This document shows, one piece after another, positions 24,497 to 33,281 of a stretch of DNA of 36,006 bases. This DNA comes from Streptomyces sp. MBT65 (GTDB lineage: Bacteria; Actinomycetota; Actinomycetes; Streptomycetales; Streptomycetaceae). The stretch covers positions 1 through 36,006 of the forward strand of contig NZ_JAENRY010000139.1 of assembly GCF_016612545.1 (NCBI RefSeq). Direction: 5' to 3'. The position numbers and the translations under genes were made by a program. The first letter of the stretch is position 1. The number at the start of each line of letters is the position of its first letter. The notes under the pieces are model-generated. The model saw nothing but the letters and a program-made list of their open reading frames with translations. It did not search any database and was not told the origin of the DNA.

Positions 24497-25075
24497 GTGA
24501 CCAGTAATCACGTCACCGTCACCATGGCCTTTCAAGTGGTGCCGGGCCGCGGGCCCGACTTCCAACCGTGGGCGTGGGCGATGTTGAACGCGAGTGCCCA
24601 GCAACCAGGCTTCCTGGGAGGCGGCGTACTCGTCGACGGAGAGGCGGAGTGGCATGTCGTCTATCGCTTCGCCAGCGAGGGAACCGTCCGGGCCTGGGAG
24701 GACTCCACCGCACGGGCCCAGTGGGACGTACAGGCCGCGGACTTCGCCCGGCAGACCGGGCGCCGGAGCGTGCGGGGCTCTAAGGTGTGGTTCGACTCAC
24801 AGACGGCCACTCCGAAGACCCCCACTCCGCCGGCGAAATGGAAACTGTGGTTCGTGAACATGAGCGCGGTTTTTCCGCCGGTGCTCCTGTTCAATCTGAT
24901 CATTCTTCCTTATCTTGGCGGCCTCAATCCGCTCGTCCGCACGTTTCTGTTGTGCCTGTGTGTGACGGCTCTCGTCACCTGGATTCTCATGCCGCGGCTC
25001 CAGCGTTTCCTGAAGAAATGGCTGTACCCGCCGCTCCAGGCATTCCGCGGACGACACAAAAGACGGACCGCATAG
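24497..25075 (+). CDS. Antibiotic biosynthesis monooxygenase (ABM) domain protein with two membrane helices
   Basis: GTG 24497 starts VTSNHVTVTMAFQVVPGRG; the ribosome site is weak. The product is 192 aa. Residues ~5-100 form an ABM ferredoxin-like domain (VTVTMAFQVVPG, QQPGFLGGGVL, WHVVYRFASEGTVRAWEDS). Two hydrophobic helices follow at ~115-137 (FPPVLLFNLIILPYLGGL) and ~142-165, then a basic tail. This architecture (COG3224-like) is known as a membrane-associated ABM-superfamily enzyme of unknown reaction. Soluble ABM enzymes oxidise aromatic polyketides without cofactor. It heads the operon, 29 bases before pabAB. Confidence 0.85.
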   Translation: MTSNHVTVTMAFQVVPGRGPDFQPWAWAMLNASAQQPGFLGGGVLVDGEAEWHVVYRFASEGTVRAWEDSTARAQWDVQAADFARQTGRRSVRGSKVWFDSQTATPKTPTPPAKWKLWFVNMSAVFPPVLLFNLIILPYLGGLNPLVRTFLLCLCVTALVTWILMPRLQRFLKKWLYPPLQAFRGRHKRRTA

Positions 25076-25104
25076 GTCCGGAGCGAAGCAAGGGAGGTGG
25101 GCGG

Positions 25105-27294
25105 GTGAAGACCCTGCTCATCGACAATTACGACTCGTACACCTACAACCTGTTCCAGCTGATCGCCGAGGTCAACGGCGAGGAACCGGTTGTGATCCGC
25201 AATGACGCCCCGGGCGGGATTCCGGATCTCACCGAATTCGACAATGTCGTGGTGTCGCCGGGACCTGGGCATCCGGCCGAACCGCGCGACTTCGGTATCG
25301 CCTCCGCCGTGCTCGCCGAATCCCCGATCCCGGTGCTCGGCGTCTGCCTGGGCCACCAGGGCATCGCGCTCGGCGAGGGTGCCCGGGTGACGGCCGCGCC
25401 AGAGCCCCGGCACGGGCATCTGTCCACGGTCCGGCACGACGGACGCGACCTGTTCCGCGGGCTGCCGCAGGACTTCACCGCCGTCCGCTACCACTCACTG
25501 GCCGTACCCGAGCCGCTGCCGGACACCCTGGAGGCCACCGCCTGGGCCGAGGACGGTGTCCTGATGGCGCTGCGGCACCGGCATCGGCCGCTGTGGGGCG
25601 TGCAGTTCCACCCGGAGTCCGTGTTGACCGAGTACGGCCACCGCATGCTCGTCAACTTCCGCAATCTCACGGCGGAACGGGCCGGCAGACCCCGTACCAA
25701 GAACACCGCCGTCACCCCGGCCGTCGCCGCGATACCCCGCCCCCGGCAAGCGGTTCGTCCCGCCTACCGGCTGCACACCCGGCGCATCGCCGGCGCGGTC
25801 GACACGGAGGCCGCCTTCACCCGCATGTACGGGGCATCGCGGCGGGCGTTCTGGCTGGACAGCGCCCTGGTCGAGGAGGGCCTTTCGCGCTTCTCGTTCT
25901 TCGGCGACGACAGCGGTCCACTCGCGGAGTTCGTGCGCTACGACGTCGAGGCCGGCACCTGCGAGATCGAGCGGTCGGGAAGGCCGACGCGCAAGGTCAC
26001 GGCGAGCGTCTTCGACTATCTGAGACGGCAGTTGACGATGCGCCAGGTGGATGCCGGAGGCCTGCCCTTCGACTTCACCGGAGGGTACGTCGGCTACTTC
26101 GGCTACGAGACGAAGGCCGACTGCGGTTCACCGAACCGGCACTCGTCCGAAATGCCGGACGCCTGCTGGCTGTTCGCGGACCGGCTGATCGCGGTGGACC
26201 ATCTGAAGGGGTTCACCTACGCGGTCTGTCTCGCCGAGGACACCCCGCAGGCCACCTGGGAGGCCGCCGACTGGCTGGAGAGCGCGCTGGCCCAGCTGAG
26301 CTTCGTCACCACCGAGGCCGAACGCCCGCCACCGCCCACCCCGGTCGAGCCCGACCTCGGCGCCGCCGAACCGTGGCTGGTGCGGGACCGGAAGACTTAT
26401 CTCGCGGACATCGAATCCTGTCAGCGGGAGTTGCGGGCGGGCACCAGCTACGAGATCTGTCTGACGAACACGGCCCGTTTACCCGCACCGCCGGACTCCT
26501 TCGCCTTCTACCGGGTGCTGCGCCGGACCAACCCGGCCCCGTACGCGGCATTCCTGCGGCTGGGCGACGTCGACGTGGCCGGCTCCTCCCCCGAGCGGTT
26601 CCTGCGGATCACCCGGGACGGGATCGCCGAGGCGCGCCCCATCAAGGGCACCGCACCACGCGGAGGTGATCCGGAAGAGGATGCCCGCCTGCGGGAGGGA
26701 CTCGCTGCGGACGCCAAGACGCGGGCCGAGAACCTGATGATCGTCGATCTGCTCCGCAACGACCTGGGCCAGGTCTGCCGGACCGGGTCGGTGCGCGTGA
26801 CCCGGCTCATGGCGACCGAGACGTACGCGACCATGCATCAACTGGTCTCCACCGTCGCGGGCCGACTACGGGAGGGCACGGACGCGGTCGACTGCGTGCG
26901 GGCCTGTTTCCCCGGCGGCTCGATGACCGGCGCGCCCAAGCTGCGCACACTGGAGATCATCGACCGACTGGAGACCGAGGCCCGCGGGGTCTACTCCGGC
27001 GCTCTCGGCTATCTGGGGTGCAGCGGGGGCGCGGATCTCAACATCGTCATCCGTACGGCCGTCCTCGCGGACGGGCAGATGCAGTTGGGAGCCGGGGGCG
27101 CGATCGTGCTCGACTCCGATCCGGTCGGCGAGTACGACGAGATGCTGCTGAAGACCGCCGCCCCGATGCGGGCTCTCCACCAGTACACCGGGGACCGGAT
27201 ACGCGAGCAGGGAGAGCGTGCGGCAGTCCGTGCCGCCCTCCACGCGGACCGCGTCCGCGGCGAGCACACCGCCACCGAGGAGCCTGTGCGATGA
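25105..27294 (+). CDS. pabAB: Fused PabA-PabB aminodeoxychorismate synthase
   Basis: GTG 25105 (VKTLLIDNYDSYTYNLFQLI) follows GGGAGGTGGGCGG; the open frame extends upstream to 24787 only as noise over the ABM gene. The product is 729 aa. Residues 1-~195 are a class I glutamine amidotransferase with Cys81 in GVCLGHQ and His169/Glu171 in FHPESV. Residues ~225-720 are the chorismate-binding synthase: SYEICLTNT, ARPIKGTAPRGG with Lys514, AENLMIVDLLRNDLG, GGSMTGAPKLRTLEIID, then YSGALGYLG. Lys in PIKGT is typical of aminodeoxychorismate synthase rather than anthranilate synthase. It makes 4-amino-4-deoxychorismate from chorismate and glutamine. Fused PabAB is typical of pABA-using antibiotic clusters (e.g. 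chloramphenicol, candicidin). Its stop overlaps the ligase start (ATGA). Confidence 0.95.
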   Translation: MKTLLIDNYDSYTYNLFQLIAEVNGEEPVVIRNDAPGGIPDLTEFDNVVVSPGPGHPAEPRDFGIASAVLAESPIPVLGVCLGHQGIALGEGARVTAAPEPRHGHLSTVRHDGRDLFRGLPQDFTAVRYHSLAVPEPLPDTLEATAWAEDGVLMALRHRHRPLWGVQFHPESVLTEYGHRMLVNFRNLTAERAGRPRTKNTAVTPAVAAIPRPRQAVRPAYRLHTRRIAGAVDTEAAFTRMYGASRRAFWLDSALVEEGLSRFSFFGDDSGPLAEFVRYDVEAGTCEIERSGRPTRKVTASVFDYLRRQLTMRQVDAGGLPFDFTGGYVGYFGYETKADCGSPNRHSSEMPDACWLFADRLIAVDHLKGFTYAVCLAEDTPQATWEAADWLESALAQLSFVTTEAERPPPPTPVEPDLGAAEPWLVRDRKTYLADIESCQRELRAGTSYEICLTNTARLPAPPDSFAFYRVLRRTNPAPYAAFLRLGDVDVAGSSPERFLRITRDGIAEARPIKGTAPRGGDPEEDARLREGLAADAKTRAENLMIVDLLRNDLGQVCRTGSVRVTRLMATETYATMHQLVSTVAGRLREGTDAVDCVRACFPGGSMTGAPKLRTLEIIDRLETEARGVYSGALGYLGCSGGADLNIVIRTAVLADGQMQLGAGGAIVLDSDPVGEYDEMLLKTAAPMRALHQYTGDRIREQGERAAVRAALHADRVRGEHTATEEPVR

Positions 27295-28814
27295 CAACTC
27301 CGCAGACGGTGCTCACGCCGGCCGACGCCGAGGCCCCGGGCAATCTCGCCGCCCAGCTCGCCGGACTGGCCGAGCGGCGCGGGTGGTCCGGGCGGGCCGC
27401 CTTCCACCAGGGTCACCGGACCTGGACCCACGGCGAGGTGCACGCGCTCGCGGCCCGCGCCGCCACCGTGCTCGCCGGTCACGGGGTACGGCCCGGTGAC
27501 CGGGTGGTGCTGGCGCTGCCCGACGGCATCGCCTGGGTGACGGCGTTCCTCGCGACCGCCCGGCTCGGGGCCGTCGCGGTACTGGTCAATCCCGAACTCC
27601 CGGCGGCCGACCACGCGTTCATGGCCGCGGACACCGAGGCCGTGCTGTGTGTGACGGGACCGGGCTTGGAGGAACGTTTCCCCGACCGGCCCCGCCTCGG
27701 CGCCGACCAACTGCTCGCCCTCACCGCCGGCGCCGGACCGACCCTGGCCCATCCGGTCGACGGGCAGGCGCCGCTGTACGTCCAGTACACCTCCGGCACC
27801 ACCGGTCGTCCCAAGGGCGCCGTACACACGCACAGCGACCCCAAGGCCTACCACGACCTCATCGGGCGACGGCTGCTGCGGATCACCGAGGACGACGTCA
27901 CCCTGTCGGTGTCCAAGCTGTACTTCGCCTACGGCTTCGGCAACGCCTTCGTCTTCCCGCTCTTCTCCGGCTCCTCCGCCGTCCTGGTGGACCGGCGCCC
28001 CACCCCGGCGGCCGTCGACGAGTTGGTGGCCCGGCACCGGGTGACCCTGCTCTACTCCGTGCCCTCCGCGTACGCCGCGCTGGTGGCCGACCGGGGCAGC
28101 GGGCACGAGACCTGCTTCGCCTCGGTGCGTGCCGCGGTGTCGGCCGGCGAGGGGCTGCCGGAGGAACTCGGCAAACGGATGGGCGAGTTGCTCGGCGCTC
28201 CGGTGCTGGAACAGATCGGTTCCACCGAGGCCGGCCACGCGTTCTGCGCCAACAGCTTCGGGCACAACCACCCCGGCACCGTCGGCCGACCGGTGCCCGG
28301 CTTCGAGGTGGAGCTGCGCGACCGCGCGGGCCGCCTGGTGCCGGACGGCACCGAGGGCGAGCTGTGGGTGCGCGGCCCGACGGTGACCGCGGGCTATCTG
28401 AACCGGCCCGAGGAGAGCGAACGCACCCTGGTCGGCGGCTGGTTGGCCACCCACGACCGGGCGGTCCGCGAGCCGGACGGCGTCTTCCGGCATCTGGGCC
28501 GCGCCGACGACATGGAGATGGTCGGCGGCATCACCGTCTCCCCGCTGGAGGTGGAGGCCGTCCTGCGGACCCACCCGGCGGTGAAGGAGGTCGCGGTCGC
28601 GGCCGTCACCGACGGGACCGGGGCCAGCAGGCTGCGCGCCTTCGTCGTCCCCGTCACCCGGGCCCCGGAGGGCCTCCAGGACGACCTGCTGCGGCTGGCC
28701 CGCGAGCGGCTGGCCGCCTTCAAGGTGCCCCGGAGCGTGAGCCTCGTCCCGTCCCTCCCCCGCACCGCCACCGGCAAACTCCGCCGCCACCTGGTCCGCA
28801 AGGGCGCCTGGTGA
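27291..28814 (+). CDS. Benzoate/4-hydroxybenzoate-CoA ligase-like adenylate-forming enzyme
   Basis: ATG 27291 overlaps the pabAB stop and has GAGGAG 8 bases upstream. The product is 507 aa. AMP-binding motifs are intact: YTSGTTGRPKGAVHTH from residue 166, SKLYFAYGFGNA, GSTEAGH, GRADDMEMVGGITVSPLEVE, and catalytic Lys496 in PRTATGKLRR. The overall pattern is that of the benzoate-CoA ligase group, which joins aromatic acids to CoA via an acyl-adenylate. Next to pabAB and a PabC-like enzyme, 4-aminobenzoate or an oxidised derivative is the likely substrate (inference). An acyl-carrier-protein acceptor is also possible. Confidence 0.9.
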   Translation: MTTPQTVLTPADAEAPGNLAAQLAGLAERRGWSGRAAFHQGHRTWTHGEVHALAARAATVLAGHGVRPGDRVVLALPDGIAWVTAFLATARLGAVAVLVNPELPAADHAFMAADTEAVLCVTGPGLEERFPDRPRLGADQLLALTAGAGPTLAHPVDGQAPLYVQYTSGTTGRPKGAVHTHSDPKAYHDLIGRRLLRITEDDVTLSVSKLYFAYGFGNAFVFPLFSGSSAVLVDRRPTPAAVDELVARHRVTLLYSVPSAYAALVADRGSGHETCFASVRAAVSAGEGLPEELGKRMGELLGAPVLEQIGSTEAGHAFCANSFGHNHPGTVGRPVPGFEVELRDRAGRLVPDGTEGELWVRGPTVTAGYLNRPEESERTLVGGWLATHDRAVREPDGVFRHLGRADDMEMVGGITVSPLEVEAVLRTHPAVKEVAVAAVTDGTGASRLRAFVVPVTRAPEGLQDDLLRLARERLAAFKVPRSVSLVPSLPRTATGKLRRHLVRKGAW

Positions 28815-28837
28815 TCACGACAGAAAGGAACGGCCAG

Positions 28838-30401
28838 ATGCGAGAGCAGCACCTCCCCCTCACCGACCGGGGCTTCTACCTGGGCCCGCTCTTCCGGCTG
28901 GCGGCAGAGCGGCACGGAGCCGTCCATGTCACCCTGGACCGGCCGCTGGACACCCATCCCGCGCTCGGCGTCGACCTCACCTACGCGGCTCTCGCCGACG
29001 CCGTCGAGGACTTGTCCGGCCGACTGTGGGAAGCGGGGGTACGGCCCTCGGAGCGAGTGGTCGTCCACAAGACGGACAACGTCGACATCGTGCTGCTGAC
29101 CTGTGCGATCTCCCGTATCGGCGCGGTACCGGCGCTGCTCTCCCCCGCGCTGGCCGGACCGGTCGTCGCGGAACTGGTCGGCCGCCTTGCGCCGACCGTG
29201 GCTGATCACCGACCGGTCCAAACTGGACGGCCCGCTCAAGGAGTTGGACCTTCCCGTGCGGGCGGTCCTGTCGGTGGACGAAGCACCCGGGGCCGAACGC
29301 CTCACGAAGTACACCGGTGCCGAACGTCCCGCGGCCGTGCGCCTGCACCCCCGCGAGCCCGCCCTGATCACGCACAGTTCGGGCACCACCGGCCTGCCCA
29401 AGCTCGCCGTGCACTGCCCAAACACCATGTGGAACAGGCTGATCCCGCAGCAGGCGATGGGCTGGCCCACGCGCGGCGAGACGGCGGCCCTGCACATGTC
29501 GTTCGTGCACTCGCGCTTCTACCACCTGCTCGGCGTCCTGCTGCGCTTCGGCAGCCCGCTGGTCCTGATCACCGACCCCGACCCGGCGGCGGTGGCACCG
29601 CTGCTGGTCCGCAACCGGCCCGGCATCGTCGAGACCCACCCCAACACCTTCGTCCTGTGGGAGGAGTTGGCCGACGCGCCCGGCGCACCGCTGTCGCGCG
29701 TGCGGTCGTACGGCTCGACGTTCGACGCGATCCATCCGCGCACGGTACGACGGCTGCTGGACGCCTCCACCCGTCGTGCCCCCTGGCTGCTCCAGCTCTA
29801 CGGGCAGAGCGAGACGGGCCCCGTCGCCTTCCAGTGGTTCACCCGGCGCAGTGCGGCCCGGGCCGACGGGCGACGGGTCGGCATCGGGCTGCCGGGCTTC
29901 ACTCGCGTCCGGGTCACCGGCCCCGACGGCCGGCCCACGGCGCCCGGGACACCCGGCCGGATCGAGGCCCGCACCCGGGGCCGGATCCTCACCTACCTCG
30001 GCATGCAGGACCGCTACGACCGCCAACTCCACGACGGCTGGTGGGAGATGGGCGACATGGGCTACCGCAGCCGGCTGGGCGCCCTGTACCTGATCGACCG
30101 CGAGATCGACCAGATCGACTCCGTGCACAGCAATCTGGAGGTCGAGGACGTCCTGATGAACCGGCTGGAGGAGCTGCGTGAGGTGGTCATCGTGCCCGGC
30201 GCGGACCGGGAGCCCGTACCGGTGGTGTGCGTGCGCGGCGAACGGGCGCTGGACCCGGAGCGCTGGCGGAAGGCCACGGCCGACCTGCCCGCGATGGCCG
30301 AACCCCGGCAATGGCGGTTCGAGGAACTGCCGATGACCGCGACCTGGAAGGTGAAACGGGTGGAGATCACCCGGATGCTGGCGGCGGGCGTGCGCGCGTG
30401 A
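28838..30401 (+). pseudogene. Second AMP-forming acyl/aryl ligase, interrupted by a one-base frameshift
   Basis: ATG 28838 has GAAAGGAAC upstream (GTG 28811, overlapping the previous stop, is an alternative). The first frame gives LTDRGFYLGPLFRLAAERHG through ALAGPVVAELVGRL. At 29187-29188 the text CCTTGCG carries one T too many: removing it joins smoothly to RRPWLITDRSKLDGPL. The second frame continues with THSSGTTGLPK, YGQSETGP, WWEMGDMGYRSR, DQIDSVHSNLEVEDVL and the catalytic-lysine region TATWKVKR, stopping at 30401. Without the extra base it is about 520 aa, an intact adenylate-forming ligase. Either it is a recent pseudogene or the base is a sequence error. The next gene overlaps by 4 bases. 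Confidence 0.88.
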
Positions 30402-31493
30402 CTCCGGTCGCGGTGGTCGGCGCGGGACCCGTGGGCCTCTCGGCCGCGCTCGCGCTTCGGGCGCGCGGACTGCCGGTCGTCCTGCTTGAGGCCGACCCGA
30501 AGGACCGCGAACGCCCCGGCAGCCGCGCCCTGTTCGTGCACCGGGAGACCCTCGCGCTGCTCGACGGGATGCTGCCCGGGCTCGCCTCCGAGATCACCTC
30601 CTACGGACGGACCTGGCACACCAGGCGGACCCTGTACCGGGGCCGCGAGGTGTACTCCCGCACCTTCCCGCCCCCGACCGGCCCGCCGCCCTTCACCAGC
30701 CTGCGCCAGGTGGACACCGAGCGCTTCCTGCGCGCCGCGTGCGAACGGGCCGGGGTGGACTTCGCGTGGGACTCGCGTCACGGACGCCGCGGACGGCGCC
30801 CACTCCGCCGTCCGGGAGTCGCTGGGCATCACCATGGATGGCAGCAGCAGCGAGGGCTTCCACGTGGTCGTCGATGTGGCCGACGTCCCGGGCGCCGAAC
30901 TGCCGTTGGAGCGGGTCTTCCACTACGAGCATCCGGGCGTCGGCGGTCGCAGTGTGATGCGGGTGCCCTTCACCGGGGGCTTCCAGGTCGACCTCCAGTG
31001 CCGGGACGACGACGCCCAGGAGGAGTTCGGGACCGAGGAGGCCGTACGGAGGTGGCTGCCGGCGGTCGTCGGTGACGGGTACGCCGAGCGTGTCCTGTGG
31101 GTGTCGACCTACCGTTTCCTGCGCAAGGTGGCCGCCACGTTCACCGACCCGCACCGGCGGGTGCTGCTCGTCGGCGAGGCGGCCCATCTCTTCCCGCCGT
31201 TCGGGGCACGGGGGATGAACAGCGGGATCGCGGACGCGGCGGCGGCAGCCGAGGCGATCGCCACCGGCGCGGTAGAGCCGTTCGCCGAAGTACGGCGGGC
31301 CGCCGCGCTGTTCAACAGCGCCGCGGCCGGTGCCGCACTGGACCAGCTGCGGCCCCGGCGCCGGATCGTCCGCGTCAAGCAGCGCACGGCGGCTGCGCTC
31401 GCGCCCGTACTGCCGTGGTGTGGATCCTGGCTGGAACACGCGCCGTACGGGCCGCGGCACGGGGCACCGGCCGTCGCGGGCCACAAATACTGA
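30398..31493 (+). pseudogene. FAD-dependent aromatic hydroxylase-type monooxygenase with internal deletion and frameshift
   Basis: GTG 30398 overlaps the ligase stop (GTGA). The first frame gives the FAD-binding Rossmann motif VAVVGAGPVGLSAALALRA, then RSTFPPPTG-like text and RFLRAACERAGVDFAWDS. At about 30770-30780 the frame is lost; the second frame resumes at DAADGAHSAVRESLGI, the conserved DG motif, and runs through VLLVGEAAHLFPPFGARGMN, the second FAD motif, to 31493. Members of the MhpA/PobA-like group have about 30 more residues between these points, so a small deletion with net frame change is present. The product would be truncated near residue 150 and inactive. In the intact state it would hydroxylate an aromatic ring using NAD(P)H and O2. 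Confidence 0.85.
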
Positions 31494-31509
31494 ACGGAGA
31501 GGGGTAATC

Positions 31510-32304
31510 GTGACTCAACCAGTCATCACGGAGGGTCTGTCGGCGTGGTCACCGGACCGCGGGCTGACCCCGGCCGAAACATCCGGGGAGCGGCTGCTCG
31601 TCGCGGACTCCTGGCTGGTGCGCGACGGCAAGGTGCGCGGCCTCGACCTGCACCAGGAGCGGTTCCTGCGCTCCTGCAGCGAGGTCGGCGGACCGCCGCT
31701 GCACCAACTGCTCAAGTTCTGGCGGGACATGACCGACGCGCTGCCACGCACCGGCGAGTGGTTCCCGCGGGTGGAACTCGCCGGCGACTCCATGGAGCTG
31801 CGGCTCCTGATGCGGCAGGCACCACCGCTCGGCACCAGTGTGCGGGTCTGGGCCACAGGTCAGTCCGACCCCCGGATCGTTCCCCGCCGCAAGGGACCTG
31901 ATCTCGACACTCTCGCCGAAGTCCGCGGGCGCGCCTCACAGGAGGGAGCCGAGGAAGCAGTGCTCGTCACGCCCACCGGTGTCGTCCTGGAGGCGGCCAC
32001 CGCGAGCGTGCTGTGGTGGGAGGACGACACCCTGTGCCTGCCCTCCCCCATGCTGCCCGTCCTGCCCGGAGTGACCCTCGCTCTCCTCCAGGAACGGGCC
32101 CTGCGCACCGGCATCCGTGTCGCCCACCGCGAGCGGACCGTGACCGAACTGGACGGCCACGAGGTGTGGCTGGTGAACGCGCTGCACGGCATCCGACCGG
32201 TGACCGCATGGATGGGCGGGCTGCTCCGCGCAGCACCGGCGGAGCGCGCTCCGGAATGGCGGACATGGCTGGAGGAAATCATGAAGCCACTGCCAGAGAA
32301 ATAG
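31510..32304 (+). CDS. Class IV PLP-dependent enzyme, PabC-like aminodeoxychorismate lyase
   Basis: GTG 31510 follows GGAGAGGGG, 16 bases after the monooxygenase. The product is 264 aa. It is a fold-type IV PLP protein: Lys128 (PRRKGPDLDTL) is the expected Schiff-base lysine, followed by EEAVLVTPTGVVLEAATASV, the place of the usual G-x-V-x-E-x3-N segment, and LPVLPGVTLALLQERA. With PabAB in the same operon it most likely eliminates pyruvate from aminodeoxychorismate to give 4-aminobenzoate. The N-terminus (LVADSWLVRDGKVRGLDLHQ) is a variant form and a branched-chain or D-amino acid aminotransferase role cannot be excluded. It ends the operon before the hairpin at 32330. Confidence 0.82.
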   Translation: MTQPVITEGLSAWSPDRGLTPAETSGERLLVADSWLVRDGKVRGLDLHQERFLRSCSEVGGPPLHQLLKFWRDMTDALPRTGEWFPRVELAGDSMELRLLMRQAPPLGTSVRVWATGQSDPRIVPRRKGPDLDTLAEVRGRASQEGAEEAVLVTPTGVVLEAATASVLWWEDDTLCLPSPMLPVLPGVTLALLQERALRTGIRVAHRERTVTELDGHEVWLVNALHGIRPVTAWMGGLLRAAPAERAPEWRTWLEEIMKPLPEK

Positions 32305-32329
32305 CGCACCACGGAGAGCGACAAAAAAG

Positions 32330-32360
32330 GCGGGCATCGGTCGCTGTAACCGATGCCCGC
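32330..32360. terminator. Bidirectional hairpin terminator between the pab operon and the AhpD-like gene
   Basis: A perfect 12-bp stem (32330-32341 with 32349-32360) and 7-base loop is flanked on the left by AAAAAA, i.e. a TTTTTT run for the leftward AhpD-like gene, whose stop is at 32371. It is a classical Rho-independent terminator leftward and a U-less one rightward. Confidence 0.88.
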
Positions 32361-32370
32361 ATCCAGCACG

Positions 32371-32856
32371 CTACTTCTTGACCGGCTGATAACCACCCGG
32401 CGCCATCCGCGTCGCGATGGCGATCCGGTTGTACGCGTTGATGACCGTCGCCGCCCAGATCAGCGCCGCGATCTGCGCCTCATCGAAGACCTCCGCGGCC
32501 TCGGCATAGACCGTGTCCGGTACGTGCCCGCCGTGCACCAGGGTCACGGCCTCGGTCAACGCCAGTGCCGCACGCTCGCGTTCGGAGAAGAAGGGGGTCT
32601 CCCGCCAGGCGTTGAGGGCGTAGATACGCTGCTCGGTCTCACCCGCGGCACGCGCGTCCTTCGTGTGCATGTCCAGGCAGAAAGCACAACCGTTGAGCTG
32701 CGAGGCACGGATCCTGATCAATTCAAGGATTTCCGCTTCGACCTTGGCGTCCTGGGCTGCCGACACGGCAGTGGCGTGCAGGGAACCCATCGCTGCGGAC
32801 ACATCGGGGGTCGTTTTCTTCAGGGCCACACGAGATATGGAATGGTCATTGCTCAT
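32371..32856 (-). CDS. AhpD-like / carboxymuconolactone decarboxylase family protein
   Basis: The product is 161 aa with ATG at 32856; the ribosome site is weak. It has the family core with the redox pair Cys57-x2-Cys60 followed by His64 (NGCAFCLDMHTKDARAAG), then RIYALNAWRETPFFSERER and ALALTEAVTLV, and the closing INAYNRIAIATRM. The CxxC-x3-H arrangement is that of alkylhydroperoxidase AhpD-type proteins, which act as peroxidase partners or detoxify peroxides; true carboxymuconolactone decarboxylases lack the CxxC. It converges on the pab operon and is not clearly part of it. Confidence 0.9.
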   Translation of the reverse strand: MSNDHSISRVALKKTTPDVSAAMGSLHATAVSAAQDAKVEAEILELIRIRASQLNGCAFCLDMHTKDARAAGETEQRIYALNAWRETPFFSERERAALALTEAVTLVHGGHVPDTVYAEAAEVFDEAQIAALIWAATVINAYNRIAIATRMAPGGYQPVKK

Positions 32857-33281
32857 GGAACAACTCTATCCGTCCCGCCGTACTAGTGAATGAGAAACAG
32901 CCAGATGGGAGGAGAAGCTTCGGCAACAGCAGCAGACCCAGGCCGGCGTCCGAGCAGACGAACAGAAACGGCCACTCAAGAGACGGCAACACCTCACGGA
33001 CTGACAGGGAGTCTCTTCGCAACCAGCTGAGGGATTGCACCGGGACCCGATCCGGCAACTGACCGAACTCGGTAAGCGCGAGGGCCTCTTCAGACCCGCA
33101 CCAGATGTGGACGATCTTCTTCCCTGGTCGGCCGTATCCGCAAGAGAGTTCCGTCGTGCCCTAACAGGCAAACGCCTTCCCATTTCAGGGACGTCCCGAG
33201 ACGGAACATCAGAAGGTCGCACCGCACATCACCATCGTCTGGGCGGGAGCAGCCACAGTATCGAAATCTGGAGATTTCGTT
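32857..33281. other. Intergenic region (425 bp) upstream of the ketoacyl synthase fragment
   Basis: It has lower GC and no gene I can support; an 84-aa plus frame (33035-33289) has weak codon bias and no ribosome site. It should contain the promoter of the leftward AhpD-like gene and the leader of the ketoacyl synthase, including the hairpin at 33262-33279. Confidence 0.5.
33262..33279 (+). promoter_or_regulatory. Hairpin that encloses the ribosome binding site of the ketoacyl synthase fragment
   Basis: CGAAATC-TGGA-GATTTCG is a perfect 7-bp stem with a 4-base loop. The only Shine-Dalgarno candidate (GGAG, 33270-33273) lies in its loop and first stem base, 8 bases before the TTG start. It might limit translation or be an operator; this is inferred. 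Confidence 0.4.

Noticed and set aside
24787..25104. N-terminal extension of pabAB to ATG 24787
   Set aside because: It overlaps the ABM gene in another frame, and the amidotransferase domain starts at VKTLLIDNYDSY with its own ribosome site at 25105.
25105..27294. Anthranilate synthase (TrpE-TrpG fusion) or PhzE-like enzyme
   Set aside because: The PIKGT lysine and the neighbouring PabC-like gene favour aminodeoxychorismate synthase; anthranilate synthases have PIAGT at this position.
27009..28790. A 593-aa minus-strand open frame opposite pabAB and the CoA ligase
   Set aside because: Antisense shadow with no recognisable domain.
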